Positions 1 to 5,659 of a stretch of 5,659 nucleotides of DNA are shown here, one piece after another (position 1 is the first letter of the stretch; each line of letters opens with the position of its first letter). A program made the translations under genes and the position numbers. Source of the DNA: Nitrospirota bacterium (GTDB lineage: Bacteria; Nitrospinota_A; UBA7883). The stretch lies in assembly GCA_011052055.1 (NCBI GenBank), contig DRJW01000221.1, positions 1 to 5,659 on the forward strand, written 5' to 3'. Under the pieces are notes generated by a model. The model worked only from the letters and a program-made list of their open reading frames with translations, was not told where the DNA came from and searched no databases.

Positions 1-357
1 GAAAAACATCTTGATAAGCGCCACGCAGACAGAATAGGGAAGGTTGCTGACTATATCGAAAGGCGCCTCGATAGAATCGAAATCAAACTTTAGCGCGTTG
101 CCCCATTCGATTTCGCACACACCCGGTTTGTCCAGTTTTTCTTTAAGCTCTGAATGTAAAGCTCTGTCCAGCTCCACCGCCCGGACAAACGCGCCCTTGC
201 CGATAAGCCTGCGCGTTAAAACTCCCCTGCCCGGCCCCACTTCCAAAACCCGGCCCCCCTCTTTAACGCCAGACTCCTCCACGATCCGGTCGGCGATCCC
301 CTCGTCCACCAGAAAGTGCTGGCCCAGTTTTCTGCGTTTGCGCCTGCCAACCGCCAT
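1..357 (-). CDS. rsmA: 16S rRNA adenine dimethyltransferase RsmA/KsgA (partial, N-terminal 119 residues)
   Basis: This enzyme dimethylates two adjacent adenines near the 3' end of 16S rRNA, using S-adenosylmethionine, late in 30S assembly. The visible 119 residues carry family signatures in order: LGQHFL at residues 11-16, the SAM-binding glycine motif EVGPGRGVLT at 39-48, the acidic VELD at 61-64 (ribose contact), GNAL at 86-89, and the catalytic NLPYS motif at 105-109. The family is usually about 260-290 residues, so roughly the last 55-60% lies off the left edge. The ATG start sits two bases after the TGA stop of pdxA and has no clear Shine-Dalgarno, so translation is probably coupled to pdxA. 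The basic start (RRKRRK at 5-10) before LGQHFL is normal for the family. The motifs make the family call firm; the alternative would be a related Erm or mitochondrial TFB1M-type methylase, which the pdxA context argues against. Confidence 0.94.
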   Translation of the reverse strand, partial: MAVGRRKRRKLGQHFLVDEGIADRIVEESGVKEGGRVLEVGPGRGVLTRRLIGKGAFVRAVELDRALHSELKEKLDKPGVCEIEWGNALKFDFDSIEAPFDIVSNLPYSVCVALIKMFF

Positions 358-359
358 CG

Positions 360-1385
360 TCAGACCCGGAACTTACCGTTTAAAATCTGGTCACAGGTTT
401 TGATCGCGTGGATCATCGAGGTGGCGTCCGCCCTTCTCTTTCCGGCGATATCGAACGCCGTCCCATGATCCACCGAGACCCGGACAAACGGCAGGCCGAG
501 CGTTATGTTCACCGTCTTGGCGAACGACAACGCTTTTACCGGAACCAGCCCCTGGTCGTGATACATCGCCACAGCCACGTCGTACCCTGAAATAGCGCGC
601 TGTGTGAACATTGTGTCGGCGGGATACGGCCCGGACACATCCATGCCAGCGCCACGGACAGCCTTAATGGCCGGGGCGATTATGTTTTTTTCCTCATCGC
701 CGAACAACCCTCCGTCGGAGGCGTGGGGGTTTAGCCCGCAGACGGCGAGCCTCGGTTTTTTCATACCGAATTTTATCAGAGAGCGATGAATCAGTTTTAG
801 CAACCCGGTCAGTTTTTTCCTGCTCAGCCGTCCCGGAACATCACGGATCGCCACATGGGTAGTCGCCACGACCACGCTAAGTTTTTTCGAGCTTAACATC
901 ATGGCGACCTCGACGCCGCCCAGCGCTTCTGACAGAAATTCCGTATGCCCCGCGATGCGGTATCCGGCCAGGTTCACCGCCTCTTTATTGATGGGCGCCG
1001 TCACCAGCGCCCCGAACCGCCCTTCGCAGACAGCCTCCACCGCCCTCGCAACGCCCGTCATGGCCGCCTTGCCGGAAAGCCGGTCTATCTTGCCAAAATT
1101 TTTCTGTGAGAATTTCATATCGACAACATCGTCCACCCGCAATCCGTCAAACATTTTGCCGATCTTCTTTGAGGCGTCCACAATGTCCACCCCCGTTTTG
1201 AGCCTGCGCTCAAGCGCGAGAAAGTAGGAGAGCGATCCGAAGACGGTAAGTTTTCCTCGAAGTCTCTTCGATAACCGGGGAAACGATTTTAATATAACTT
1301 CCGGCCCCACGCCCGCAGGATCGCCCCACGAAACAGCTATTAGTGCGCCTTGACCGGAGGCGTGATATTTTATTGGTTTTGTCAT
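360..1385 (-). CDS. pdxA: 4-hydroxythreonine-4-phosphate dehydrogenase PdxA
   Basis: This is a cytosolic, NAD-dependent, metal-dependent dehydrogenase of the DXP-dependent pyridoxal phosphate (vitamin B6) pathway. It oxidises 4-phosphohydroxy-L-threonine, and the product feeds PdxJ. Numbered from the ATG, the 341 residues show WGDPAGVGPE at 20-29, the substrate-binding GHTEFL at 146-151, and the three expected metal-ligand histidines: H177 in TTHVA, H221 in NPHASDGG and H276 in YHDQG. DHGTAFDIAGK follows at 306-316. Length fits the family (about 325-340). I chose the ATG at 1385-1383. An in-frame TTG at 1403-1401 would add six residues (MRGLRI), but these precede the usual start of the family; neither start has a strong Shine-Dalgarno. 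It is the first gene of a pdxA-rsmA operon with a 2-base gap, and that order is conserved in many Proteobacteria. No truncation or missing key residue is seen. Confidence 0.95.
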   Translation of the reverse strand: MTKPIKYHASGQGALIAVSWGDPAGVGPEVILKSFPRLSKRLRGKLTVFGSLSYFLALERRLKTGVDIVDASKKIGKMFDGLRVDDVVDMKFSQKNFGKIDRLSGKAAMTGVARAVEAVCEGRFGALVTAPINKEAVNLAGYRIAGHTEFLSEALGGVEVAMMLSSKKLSVVVATTHVAIRDVPGRLSRKKLTGLLKLIHRSLIKFGMKKPRLAVCGLNPHASDGGLFGDEEKNIIAPAIKAVRGAGMDVSGPYPADTMFTQRAISGYDVAVAMYHDQGLVPVKALSFAKTVNITLGLPFVRVSVDHGTAFDIAGKRRADATSMIHAIKTCDQILNGKFRV

Positions 1386-1563
1386 AATCCGCAGTCCGCG
1401 CAATGAAATTAAAACGATCCTATACTTTGTTTTTGATTGACTATATACTATCCCATCACGCTAAAAGGCTAGAGGTTTTAAAGCCCCGTTCAGTGGAAGG
1501 CGAAACTTTGAATATTATGGCTTTGTTGTTTTGAGAAATCCATCGCAGGCCCCGAAAAGCTCC
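1386..1563. promoter_or_regulatory. Divergent intergenic region between pdxA and polyprenyl synthase
   Basis: These 178 bases separate two divergently transcribed genes, so they should hold both promoters. The part around 1421-1450 is A/T-rich. For the plus strand, TTGACT (1437-1442, one mismatch to the -35 consensus) is followed after a long 19-base gap by TAAAAG (1462-1467). For the minus strand, TATAGT and TATAGG hexamers are present, but no good -35 lies at the right distance. A purine-rich GGAAGG (1495-1500) precedes a TTG-initiated eight-codon frame (1508-1534) whose TGA overlaps an alternative TTG start at 1531. No clear operator dyad or riboswitch was seen. Boxes were matched by eye only. 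Confidence 0.35.
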
Positions 1564-2550
1564 ATGCGCAAAATCAATTACAGCGAAATCTTCGCCCCGT
1601 ACCGTGAGGATATGGAGCGGGTGGAAAAAGCCATCCGGGAGAATTTCAGATCGGACGTGGCCTTAATCCCCGATATAAGCTCATACCTTATCGGCGGCGG
1701 CGGAAAACGAATCCGCCCTCTTCTCGTGATAGTCGCCGCCAGGCTTTGCGGATATACCGGCGGCAGTAGAGTCATCGACTATTCGGTGGTGGTCGAGTAT
1801 ATACACGCGGCCACCCTGCTCCACGACGACGTGGTGGATGAAGCTGACCTTAGAAGAGGATCGCTCTCATCGAACATCAAATACGGCAACCAGGCTTCGG
1901 TGCTGGTGGGTGATTTCCTTTTCGCGAAATCTTTCGGGCTTATGAGCGGCGGTAACGACATGCGGGTGGTAAAATCTGTCTCCACAGCCACCACGCGCCT
2001 GGCCGAAGGGGAGGTCTTGCAACTTTCCAACACCTGCGATATCGAGACAACCGAAGAGTTATACATGGATACGATTCTCCGCAAAACCGCCGCTCTAATG
2101 ATGTCGTGTCTTGAGATAGGCGCGATTATCGGCGGCGCCTCGGAGGAAAAGACTAAAGCCCTTTGCGCATATGGAAAAAATATCGGGCTTGCGTTCCAGC
2201 TCATGGACGACGCTCTCGATTACACCGCCGACCAGGAGCAGTGGGGAAAACCGGTGGGCGCTGATCTGGCCGAAGGCAAAATAACCTTGCCCCTCATCAG
2301 GACATACAGCGTCTCTGGTAATAAAGAGCGCGAATTAATACGAAAAGCGCTGGAGGACGATGATAACAGCAAAGAAAATTTCAAAATAGTTCTGGACATT
2401 ATCGAGCGGCGCGACGCCATCACATACACCACCGACCGGGCCAGGAGCCTCGCCGAAGAAGCGAAACTCAAACTCTCTCATTTTTCGCCCTCCCCCCACC
2501 TCGAAGCGCTACATGACCTTGCATCCTATATAGTTGAACGTAAAGACTGA
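1564..2550 (+). CDS. Trans-polyprenyl diphosphate synthase (octaprenyl/heptaprenyl type)
   Basis: This is a soluble, membrane-associated prenyl chain-elongating enzyme. It adds isopentenyl diphosphate units in trans configuration to an allylic primer, making the side chain of ubiquinone or menaquinone. From the ATG the protein has 328 residues, typical of the IspB/HepT/SdsA group. It shows GGGGKRIRP at 44-52, the first Asp-rich motif DDVVD at 88-92 inside LLHDDVVDEADLRRG, K174-T175, and the second Asp-rich motif DDALD at 215-219. GKPVGADLAEGK follows at 228-239. DDxxD with two residues between the Asp pairs fits long-chain synthases better than short-chain IspA, which usually has DDxxxxD. Product length cannot be read reliably from sequence. 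A TTG at 1531 would add 11 residues that look unlike family N-termini; I prefer the ATG, although its Shine-Dalgarno is poor. It stands alone, divergent from pdxA and upstream of the atp promoter. Confidence 0.9.
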   Translation: MRKINYSEIFAPYREDMERVEKAIRENFRSDVALIPDISSYLIGGGGKRIRPLLVIVAARLCGYTGGSRVIDYSVVVEYIHAATLLHDDVVDEADLRRGSLSSNIKYGNQASVLVGDFLFAKSFGLMSGGNDMRVVKSVSTATTRLAEGEVLQLSNTCDIETTEELYMDTILRKTAALMMSCLEIGAIIGGASEEKTKALCAYGKNIGLAFQLMDDALDYTADQEQWGKPVGADLAEGKITLPLIRTYSVSGNKERELIRKALEDDDNSKENFKIVLDIIERRDAITYTTDRARSLAEEAKLKLSHFSPSPHLEALHDLASYIVERKD

Positions 2551-2593
2551 ACCTTGGTTTTCTCTTAACTATTTGTTATGGCTTAGAAAATTC

Positions 2594-2623
2594 TTGACAC
2601 TCCCGCACTTCAATTGCTAGAGT
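2594..2623 (+). promoter_or_regulatory. Sigma-70-type promoter with extended -10 for the atp cluster
   Basis: A perfect -35 box TTGACA (2594-2599) is followed after 18 bases by TAGAGT (2618-2623). That hexamer is preceded by TG plus one base (2615-2617), an extended -10 that compensates for the imperfect hexamer. It lies in the gap between the polyprenyl synthase stop and the first atp gene, giving a 5' leader of about 15 bases. This is the best promoter match in the window. No strong terminator separates it from the upstream gene, so some read-through is possible. Confidence 0.65.
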
Positions 2624-2645
2624 CACGCCTTTAACGGGGCTTTTT

Positions 2646-2882
2646 ATGCCGCCGGACGACAACTTTAAAAACAGGGCCAGCGCCTATAAAAAGCTGTATG
2701 TTCTATGGTCCGTGGGCATCCAGATCGTAGTATCGGTGCTCATCGGATTCGGGATGGGGCTGGCGCTCGACAGATGGTTAAATACGGCGCCCTGGTTTAT
2801 GCTTTTGTTCATTATTTTCGGGGTAGCCGCAGGGTTCCTGAATGTTTATAACACTCTTGTAAAAGATGAGCTGGGAAAATAG
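2646..2882 (+). CDS. atpZ: AtpZ/AtpI-like F0F1 ATPase accessory protein (ATPase_gene1 family)
   Basis: This is a small inner-membrane protein encoded at the head of many atp operons. Family members are proposed to act in c-ring assembly or in Mg2+/Ca2+ supply to ATP synthase together with AtpI; the exact role is not settled. The 78 residues predict two membrane helices, at about 18-40 and 49-68. They are joined by the conserved short turn GLALDRWLNTAPWF (38-51) and followed by GVAAGFLNVYN (59-69), which matches the family pattern of a Gly-rich first helix, LDxW, and a Gly-rich second helix ending in N-Y. The N-terminus is charged and soluble. The ATG at 2646 has GGGG (2636-2639) six bases upstream. 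Length fits the family (about 70-100). It is followed after 8 bases by atpI. The symbol follows current usage; older annotations call this family AtpI or 'ATP synthase gene 1'. Confidence 0.78.
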   Translation: MPPDDNFKNRASAYKKLYVLWSVGIQIVVSVLIGFGMGLALDRWLNTAPWFMLLFIIFGVAAGFLNVYNTLVKDELGK

Positions 2883-2889
2883 GAAAAAT

Positions 2890-3288
2890 ATGAAGGATCT
2901 GCGCAGGTTTACTATCCTGATCTATTTCCTGGCGATTGGTTTGTCTGTCCCGCTCCAGAATTTCAACATTACTTTTTCCGTCGCGCTGGGCGGCGCCATA
3001 AGCATCGCCAACCTGTCTATCCTCGGTAACATGCTGTCAAAGCTTCTTAATCCGGTGACAAGCTCAAGGCTGGCGGGCGCGGTGTCAACCGCCCTCTTCG
3101 CCGTCAGGTTCCTGGTTATCGCGTTTATCTTCTTTATCTTCGCCGATGCGGGATTGATAGATTTTATCGCCCTTCTGGCCGGGCTTTCGGTCACCGTCCT
3201 TTCTATCTTCATCTGGTCTTTGGCCGTTGCGCCCGGTTTAGAGCCTGCATTTGACGCAAATACATTAAATGAGAAAAGCAGAGTATGA
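2890..3288 (+). CDS. atpI: ATP synthase subunit I (AtpI, four-helix accessory membrane protein)
   Basis: This is an inner-membrane accessory protein of F0, not part of the final enzyme, and is thought to help assemble the c ring. From the ATG at 2890 there are 132 residues with four predicted membrane helices at roughly 7-20, 27-47, 63-84 and 87-110. The second helix carries the small-residue and Asn pattern GGAISIANLSILGN (34-47), common in the ATP-synt_I family. The C-terminal tail is short and polar. Start choice: an in-frame ATG at 2866 would overlap atpZ by 17 bases and add eight polar residues, but AGGA at 2881-2884, five bases before 2890, supports the later start. The stop overlaps the atpB start as ATGA, so the two are translationally coupled. 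Sequence divergence in this family is high, so the identification rests on topology, weak motif similarity and position. Confidence 0.75.
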   Translation: MKDLRRFTILIYFLAIGLSVPLQNFNITFSVALGGAISIANLSILGNMLSKLLNPVTSSRLAGAVSTALFAVRFLVIAFIFFIFADAGLIDFIALLAGLSVTVLSIFIWSLAVAPGLEPAFDANTLNEKSRV

Positions 3289-3947
3289 AAGAGCCGATTA
3301 ACTATATTGTGATTCCGGGGCTGGAGGAGTATCCGCATGTGACTTACACATGGGTCATAATGATAGGGTTTGTTATCCTGGCGCTTTCTCTTCGCGGCGG
3401 GTTTAAAATGATCCCTTCCGGCGTTCAGAACATTATCGAGATGATTATTTATGAACTGGCCCAGTTCGTCGATTCTATCATTGGAAAAGAGGGACGAAAG
3501 TTTTTTCCTCTTATCGGAGCTCTAGGATTTTTTATCCTGTGCGGAAACCTGATCGGCCTCGCTCCGGGATGCGTCTCGCCCACCTCGAATATCAATACAA
3601 ACGTTGCGCTTGCCGCCATGGTGTTTTTGATATATCAGTCGGTCGGCGTATACAAACACGGCTTTGGATATGTGAGACATTTTCTGGGCCCGGTTTGGTG
3701 GATGACGCCTCTTATGCTCCCAATAGAGATTATCAGCCATCTTGCCAGGCCTCTCACCCTGGCCGTGCGGCTTTTCGGTAATATAAAAGGAGAGGATCTG
3801 GTCATCCTGGTTTTGGGATTTCTCGTCCCATTTATCCTGCCGATGCCGATGATCGCCTTCGCTGTTTTTACAAGCGTGCTACAAGCGCTGGTTTTTATCT
3901 TGCTGTCGATGGTTTATATATCCGGCGCGCTTGAAGAGGCGCATTAA
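3285..3947 (+). CDS. atpB: ATP synthase F0 subunit a
   Basis: This is the stator membrane subunit that forms the two proton half-channels and faces the c ring. The 220 residues contain the hallmark segment HLARPLTLAVRLFGN (152-166). R162 corresponds to the essential Arg (R210 in E. coli) and E170 in NIKGE to E. coli E219. The final helix QALVFILLSMVYISGA (200-215) carries Q200, matching the conserved Gln near E. coli 252. GNLIGLAPG (87-95) is the usual earlier-helix motif. Predicted helices lie at about 20-36, 72-91, 106-124, 142-160, 172-194 and 196-215. At 220 residues it is shorter than the E. coli protein (271), mainly at the N-terminus, but close to deltaproteobacterial forms as I recall them. 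ATG overlaps the atpI stop (ATGA), with only a weak Shine-Dalgarno, consistent with coupled translation. Confidence 0.95.
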   Translation: MKEPINYIVIPGLEEYPHVTYTWVIMIGFVILALSLRGGFKMIPSGVQNIIEMIIYELAQFVDSIIGKEGRKFFPLIGALGFFILCGNLIGLAPGCVSPTSNINTNVALAAMVFLIYQSVGVYKHGFGYVRHFLGPVWWMTPLMLPIEIISHLARPLTLAVRLFGNIKGEDLVILVLGFLVPFILPMPMIAFAVFTSVLQALVFILLSMVYISGALEEAH

Positions 3948-4007
3948 GACCGGGGGAAATTATACAGGTTTGTTTGTTTTTGAAAAATTGATAAAAAGGA
4001 GATTTAA
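3948..4007 (+). promoter_or_regulatory. A/T-rich translation initiation region of atpE with strong Shine-Dalgarno
   Basis: The 60 bases between atpB and atpE are the only real gap in the atp cluster. They are rich in T and A with almost no C after 3966, so likely unstructured. They end in AAGGAG (3996-4001), six bases before the GTG start. The other atp genes have weaker sites. The arrangement resembles the known E. coli atpE enhancer region, which raises c-subunit output to match its ring stoichiometry. That functional reading is inference. Confidence 0.55.
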
Positions 4008-4342
<335 letters not shown>

Positions 4343-4358
<16 letters not shown>

Positions 4359-4381
4359 GGCCGGGCGGTTTTTTGTTTTTT
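4343..4381 (+). terminator. Candidate intrinsic terminator overlapping the end of atpE
   Basis: AAACC plus GC (4343-4350, with one bulged C) can pair with GC plus GGTTT (4366-4372), enclosing a loop of about 14 bases that contains the atpE stop codon. It is followed by a T-rich run, TTTTTTGTTTTTTA, to 4381. The long loop and the bulge make the stem only moderate, but the T tract is the best in the window and its place after the last atp gene fits. Folding was judged by eye. Confidence 0.5.
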
Positions 4382-4461
4382 ACGTTTGTCGAGGCCCTCT
4401 TTCCACTTCTTGACGGGAAGACCGGCGGAAAGATAGCCCGTGTTCAAAAAGGGGAATATCA

Positions 4462-4839
4462 ATGAGCCTGGACGCGATTGGCATAGTTAGCGGCGACCTG
4501 CGAAAATCGATCAGTTTCTATGAAACGCTGGGGGTAAGTCTGGGGCAAGCCGGCGGCCCGGATCATTACGAGGGAGCAACGCCAAGTGGCGTCAGGCTTA
4601 TGCTCGATTCTGTCGAACTGGTGAAAAAGATCAATCCTGACTGGCAAATGCCAGATGGCAGTGGCGTCATCCTATGTTTCAAGCAGGAGTCGCCTGAAAA
4701 GGTGGATGAATTATTCCAGAAGATTGTAGACGCAGGCTTTGAGATAGTAAAAGACCCCTGGGACGCATTCTGGGGGCAAAGGTACGCTTCGGTGAAAGAC
4801 CCTGACGGCAACCAGGTCGATCTGTTCGCGCCGCTCTAA
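4462..4839 (+). CDS. VOC-superfamily (glyoxalase/bleomycin-resistance fold) protein
   Basis: This is a small cytosolic protein of the vicinal-oxygen-chelate fold; its substrate is unknown. Its 125 residues form two beta-alpha-beta-beta-beta modules. Module one starts at LDAIGIV (3-9) with the helix SISFYETLG (16-24). Module two ends in WGQRYASVKDPDGNQVDLFAPL (104-125), whose DPDGN turn is the clearest signature. Metal ligands usual in the superfamily are absent: A5 stands where the first His normally is, and D120 where the last Glu is. It may therefore bind no metal or use other residues. From memory, a VOC subgroup sharing LDAIGIV and FWGQRYA is common in actinobacteria, so lateral spread is possible. 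GGGGA (4451-4455) lies six bases before the ATG. It stands alone, after the atp terminator and convergent with the next gene, so it probably has its own promoter; only a weak TTGACG-N16-GATAGC (4410-4437) was found. Confidence 0.82.
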   Translation: MSLDAIGIVSGDLRKSISFYETLGVSLGQAGGPDHYEGATPSGVRLMLDSVELVKKINPDWQMPDGSGVILCFKQESPEKVDELFQKIVDAGFEIVKDPWDAFWGQRYASVKDPDGNQVDLFAPL

Positions 4840-4891
4840 GGTTTGTTTACTGCGCGAATAATCAGGCTGGCGTCAGGTTTCGGCTGTAACA

Positions 4892-5233
4892 TCAGGGGGA
4901 GGGGGCGGAAAACTCCGACACAACTTCATTTTCTACAACATATTTTTTGATCAGTATTTTTTCATTCGGCCCTTCCACACACTCGTAGAACTCTTTCCAC
5001 ACCGATCTTGGCGCCGAATTAAACAGATTGTCGAGGTTGTCATGAGCGAACGCATAGCCGATCTGGCCTTCAATAATAGCCAAAATATCTGATTTCGCGT
5101 CTTCGAACTTTTCAGCCGCAGTCTCGATGTCAAGCTCAAGGCAATGAGCCATCCACTCTTTCTCCCCGGCGTCAAACTTGATCAGGATGTGAAACGCCAT
5201 CACACCATTCGAGTGTTCACCACTACTTCCCAT
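4892..5233 (-). CDS. Solitary HicB-like protein (antitoxin fold)
   Basis: This is a 113-residue soluble protein whose core looks like the HicB partial RNase H-like fold. A first strand, FHILIKFD (14-21), leads into W27, then AHCLELDIETAAE (29-41), and then a helix with the usual EDAKSDILAIIEGQI (44-58). In type II systems HicB neutralises the mRNA interferase HicA. Here no HicA is seen: downstream there are only 52 bases before the convergent VOC stop, and the upstream 165 bases hold no plausible gene. The C-terminal half (HDNLDNLF at 64-71, SVWKEFYE at 77-84) recalls a group of stand-alone HicB-like proteins, and there is no DNA-binding tail. The function of such orphans is unknown. The ATG at 5233 has GGAG eight bases upstream and its own promoter. 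A later ATG (residue 12) lacks a Shine-Dalgarno. The fold call is moderately sure; the antitoxin role is not. Confidence 0.62.
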   Translation of the reverse strand: MGSSGEHSNGVMAFHILIKFDAGEKEWMAHCLELDIETAAEKFEDAKSDILAIIEGQIGYAFAHDNLDNLFNSAPRSVWKEFYECVEGPNEKILIKKYVVENEVVSEFSAPSP

Positions 5234-5265
5234 AGCCTTGTCTCCTTTACCATGTCGCCACCGCT

Positions 5266-5294
5266 ATTATCGCCCTTTACTCCTCCTTTCACAA
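5266..5294 (-). promoter_or_regulatory. Candidate promoter for the HicB-like gene
   Basis: Read on the minus strand, TTGTGA (5294-5289) is followed by exactly 17 bases and then GATAAT (5271-5266), giving four of six and five of six consensus matches. The predicted transcript start lies roughly 25 bases before the ATG at 5233. The spacer is purine-rich (AAGGAGGAGTAAAGGG). It would let this gene be expressed independently of the helix-turn-helix gene upstream. Confidence 0.5.
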
Positions 5295-5352
5295 TAGGGA
5301 CGATGTTTGTGAGATATAACTCGCGGGTTAGGCCCGTAGTGACAATGAATAT

Positions 5353-5383
5353 CGCGCCAGTAACCGGCCATATGCGCGGCGCG
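5353..5383 (-). other. GC-rich inverted repeat after the helix-turn-helix gene
   Basis: CGCGCC (5353-5358) and GGCGCG (5378-5383) are perfect complements around a 19-base spacer, 15 bases beyond the stop of the helix-turn-helix gene. No T run follows on the minus strand, so it is not a classic intrinsic terminator. It could slow the polymerase, protect the 3' end of the message, or be chance. It is the only inverted repeat worth noting in the 165-base gap 5234-5398. Confidence 0.3.
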
Positions 5384-5398
5384 TCACGTCTGGTGAAA

Positions 5399-5659
5399 TC
5401 AATGGATAGCGGACGTTTTCCCGCCCTTTCTGGATTTTGTCCCTTTCCCGGCGTCAGTGGATTCGATTGACAGGTGATATCCCAGAACGGGCAGGATTTT
5501 ATTCACATTGAAAATCGCAGGGTTACCGCGTTTAGACAGTATCCTGTAAAGATGCTCCCGGTTTAGCCCGGATTTTTTAGCCATATCGGTCATGTTCACC
5601 CCTTGCGCTTCCATCACGCGCCGCAAGGCGATAAGAAAAACGCGCGGGTCTTCCTCGGC
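5399..5659 (-). CDS. HigA-type addiction-module antitoxin, helix-turn-helix (partial, 5' end off the window)
   Basis: The frame is open from the right edge to a TGA at 5401-5399, giving 86 visible residues; the true start is outside. It begins AEEDPRVFLIALRRVMEAQG (1-20), then a helix-turn-helix MTDMAKKSGLNREHLYRIL (23-41), then GNPAIFNVNKILPVLG (45-60). This order is the pattern of the 'probable addiction module antidote' family (HigA/XRE-like, COG3636 type), about 95-105 residues in full. Only some 15-30 residues should be missing. A TTG at 5626-5624 is in frame, but the conserved residues before it (EDPRVFLIA) show the gene starts further up. After the domain comes a basic tail of about 20 residues (GKGTKSRKGG), longer than I expect for the family. 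In this family a RelE/HigB-like toxin usually lies just upstream, which here would be beyond the right edge. Such antitoxins bind their own promoter; that site is not visible. Confidence 0.78.
   Translation of the reverse strand, partial: AEEDPRVFLIALRRVMEAQGVNMTDMAKKSGLNREHLYRILSKRGNPAIFNVNKILPVLGYHLSIESTDAGKGTKSRKGGKTSAIH

Noticed and set aside
44..403. Plus-strand open frame of 119 codons opposite rsmA and pdxA.
   Set aside because: It lies over clearly real minus-strand genes, is Ser/Pro-rich as antisense shadows often are, and has no family match.
2552..2570. AACC-TT-GGTT with following TTCTCTT after the polyprenyl synthase, as a terminator.
   Set aside because: The loop would be only two bases and the stem four, too weak to support a call.
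2594..2628. CIRCE-like element: TTGACACTC followed by GAGT, resembling the HrcA heat-shock operator TTAGCACTC-N9-GAGTGCTAA.
   Set aside because: The left arm is similar, but the right arm matches only at GAGT and the spacing is 17, not 9. The match is explained by a -35 and an extended -10 box.
2626..2645. Short hairpin (GCCTT/GGGGC) plus five Ts just before atpZ, as a terminator or attenuator.
   Set aside because: The stem needs two G-U pairs, and the T run leads straight into the ATG. It is better read as a leader with a GGGG Shine-Dalgarno.
2922..3338. Minus-strand open frame of 138 codons opposite atpI.
   Set aside because: It is antisense to a well-placed atp gene within a tight operon and has no Shine-Dalgarno or known motif.
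4861..4896. Three copies of TCAGG between the VOC and HicB-like genes.
   Set aside because: The copies are five-base words with irregular spacing and no dyad; chance occurrence is likely.
5267..5371. A 34-codon minus-strand frame (ATG at 5371) between the two right-end genes.
   Set aside because: It has no Shine-Dalgarno, an odd His/Arg/Cys-rich composition and no recognisable family, and it runs over the promoter of the HicB-like gene.
5624..5626. TTG as the start of the right-edge helix-turn-helix gene.
   Set aside because: In-frame residues before it (EDPRVFLIA) match the conserved family N-terminal segment and the frame is open to the edge, so the gene is truncated by the window.

Overview
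The window looks like a stretch of core chromosome from a Gram-negative-type bacterium with a respiratory or quinone-based membrane metabolism. Three things point this way: a long-chain trans-polyprenyl diphosphate synthase; an ATP synthase membrane-sector cluster (atpZ-atpI-atpB-atpE) standing apart from any F1 genes; and a c subunit with an N-terminal signal-peptide-like extension. From memory, this split F0/F1 layout is typical of deltaproteobacteria (Geobacter-like) and related lineages such as Nitrospinota. That taxonomic placement is inference with low confidence. By eye the base composition is about 50% GC and fairly even.

Layout. Positions 1-1385 (minus strand) hold pdxA followed by rsmA/ksgA, separated by 2 bases; rsmA runs off the left edge. 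A divergent intergenic region (1386-1563) separates them from a plus-strand polyprenyl diphosphate synthase (to 2550). A good extended -10 promoter (2594-2623) then drives atpZ, atpI, atpB and atpE (2646-4358). These are packed with an 8-base gap between atpZ and atpI, an ATGA overlap between atpI and atpB, and an A/T-rich 60-base spacer with a strong Shine-Dalgarno before atpE. A candidate terminator overlaps the end of atpE. Next is a free-standing plus-strand VOC/glyoxalase-fold gene (4462-4839). The right end (4892-5659, minus strand) is accessory in character: a solitary HicB-like antitoxin-fold gene with its own promoter, and upstream of it the 3' part of a HigA-type helix-turn-helix antitoxin gene that runs off the right edge.

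How the genes work together. pdxA (vitamin B6 synthesis) and rsmA (16S rRNA dimethylation) are an old conserved operon pair without an obvious biochemical link. The polyprenyl synthase supplies side chains for quinones and possibly lipid carriers, which serve the same energy-conserving membrane as the F0 sector next to it. The atp genes encode the membrane rotor and part of the stator (c ring and a subunit) plus two accessory proteins thought to help c-ring assembly or Mg2+ supply. The b, delta and F1 subunits must be encoded elsewhere. The two right-end genes resemble toxin-antitoxin antitoxins, but no toxin is visible here.

I found no tRNA, rRNA, CRISPR array, insertion sequence or clear mobile element, and no convincing new multi-gene system. 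The least explained part is 4840-5659.
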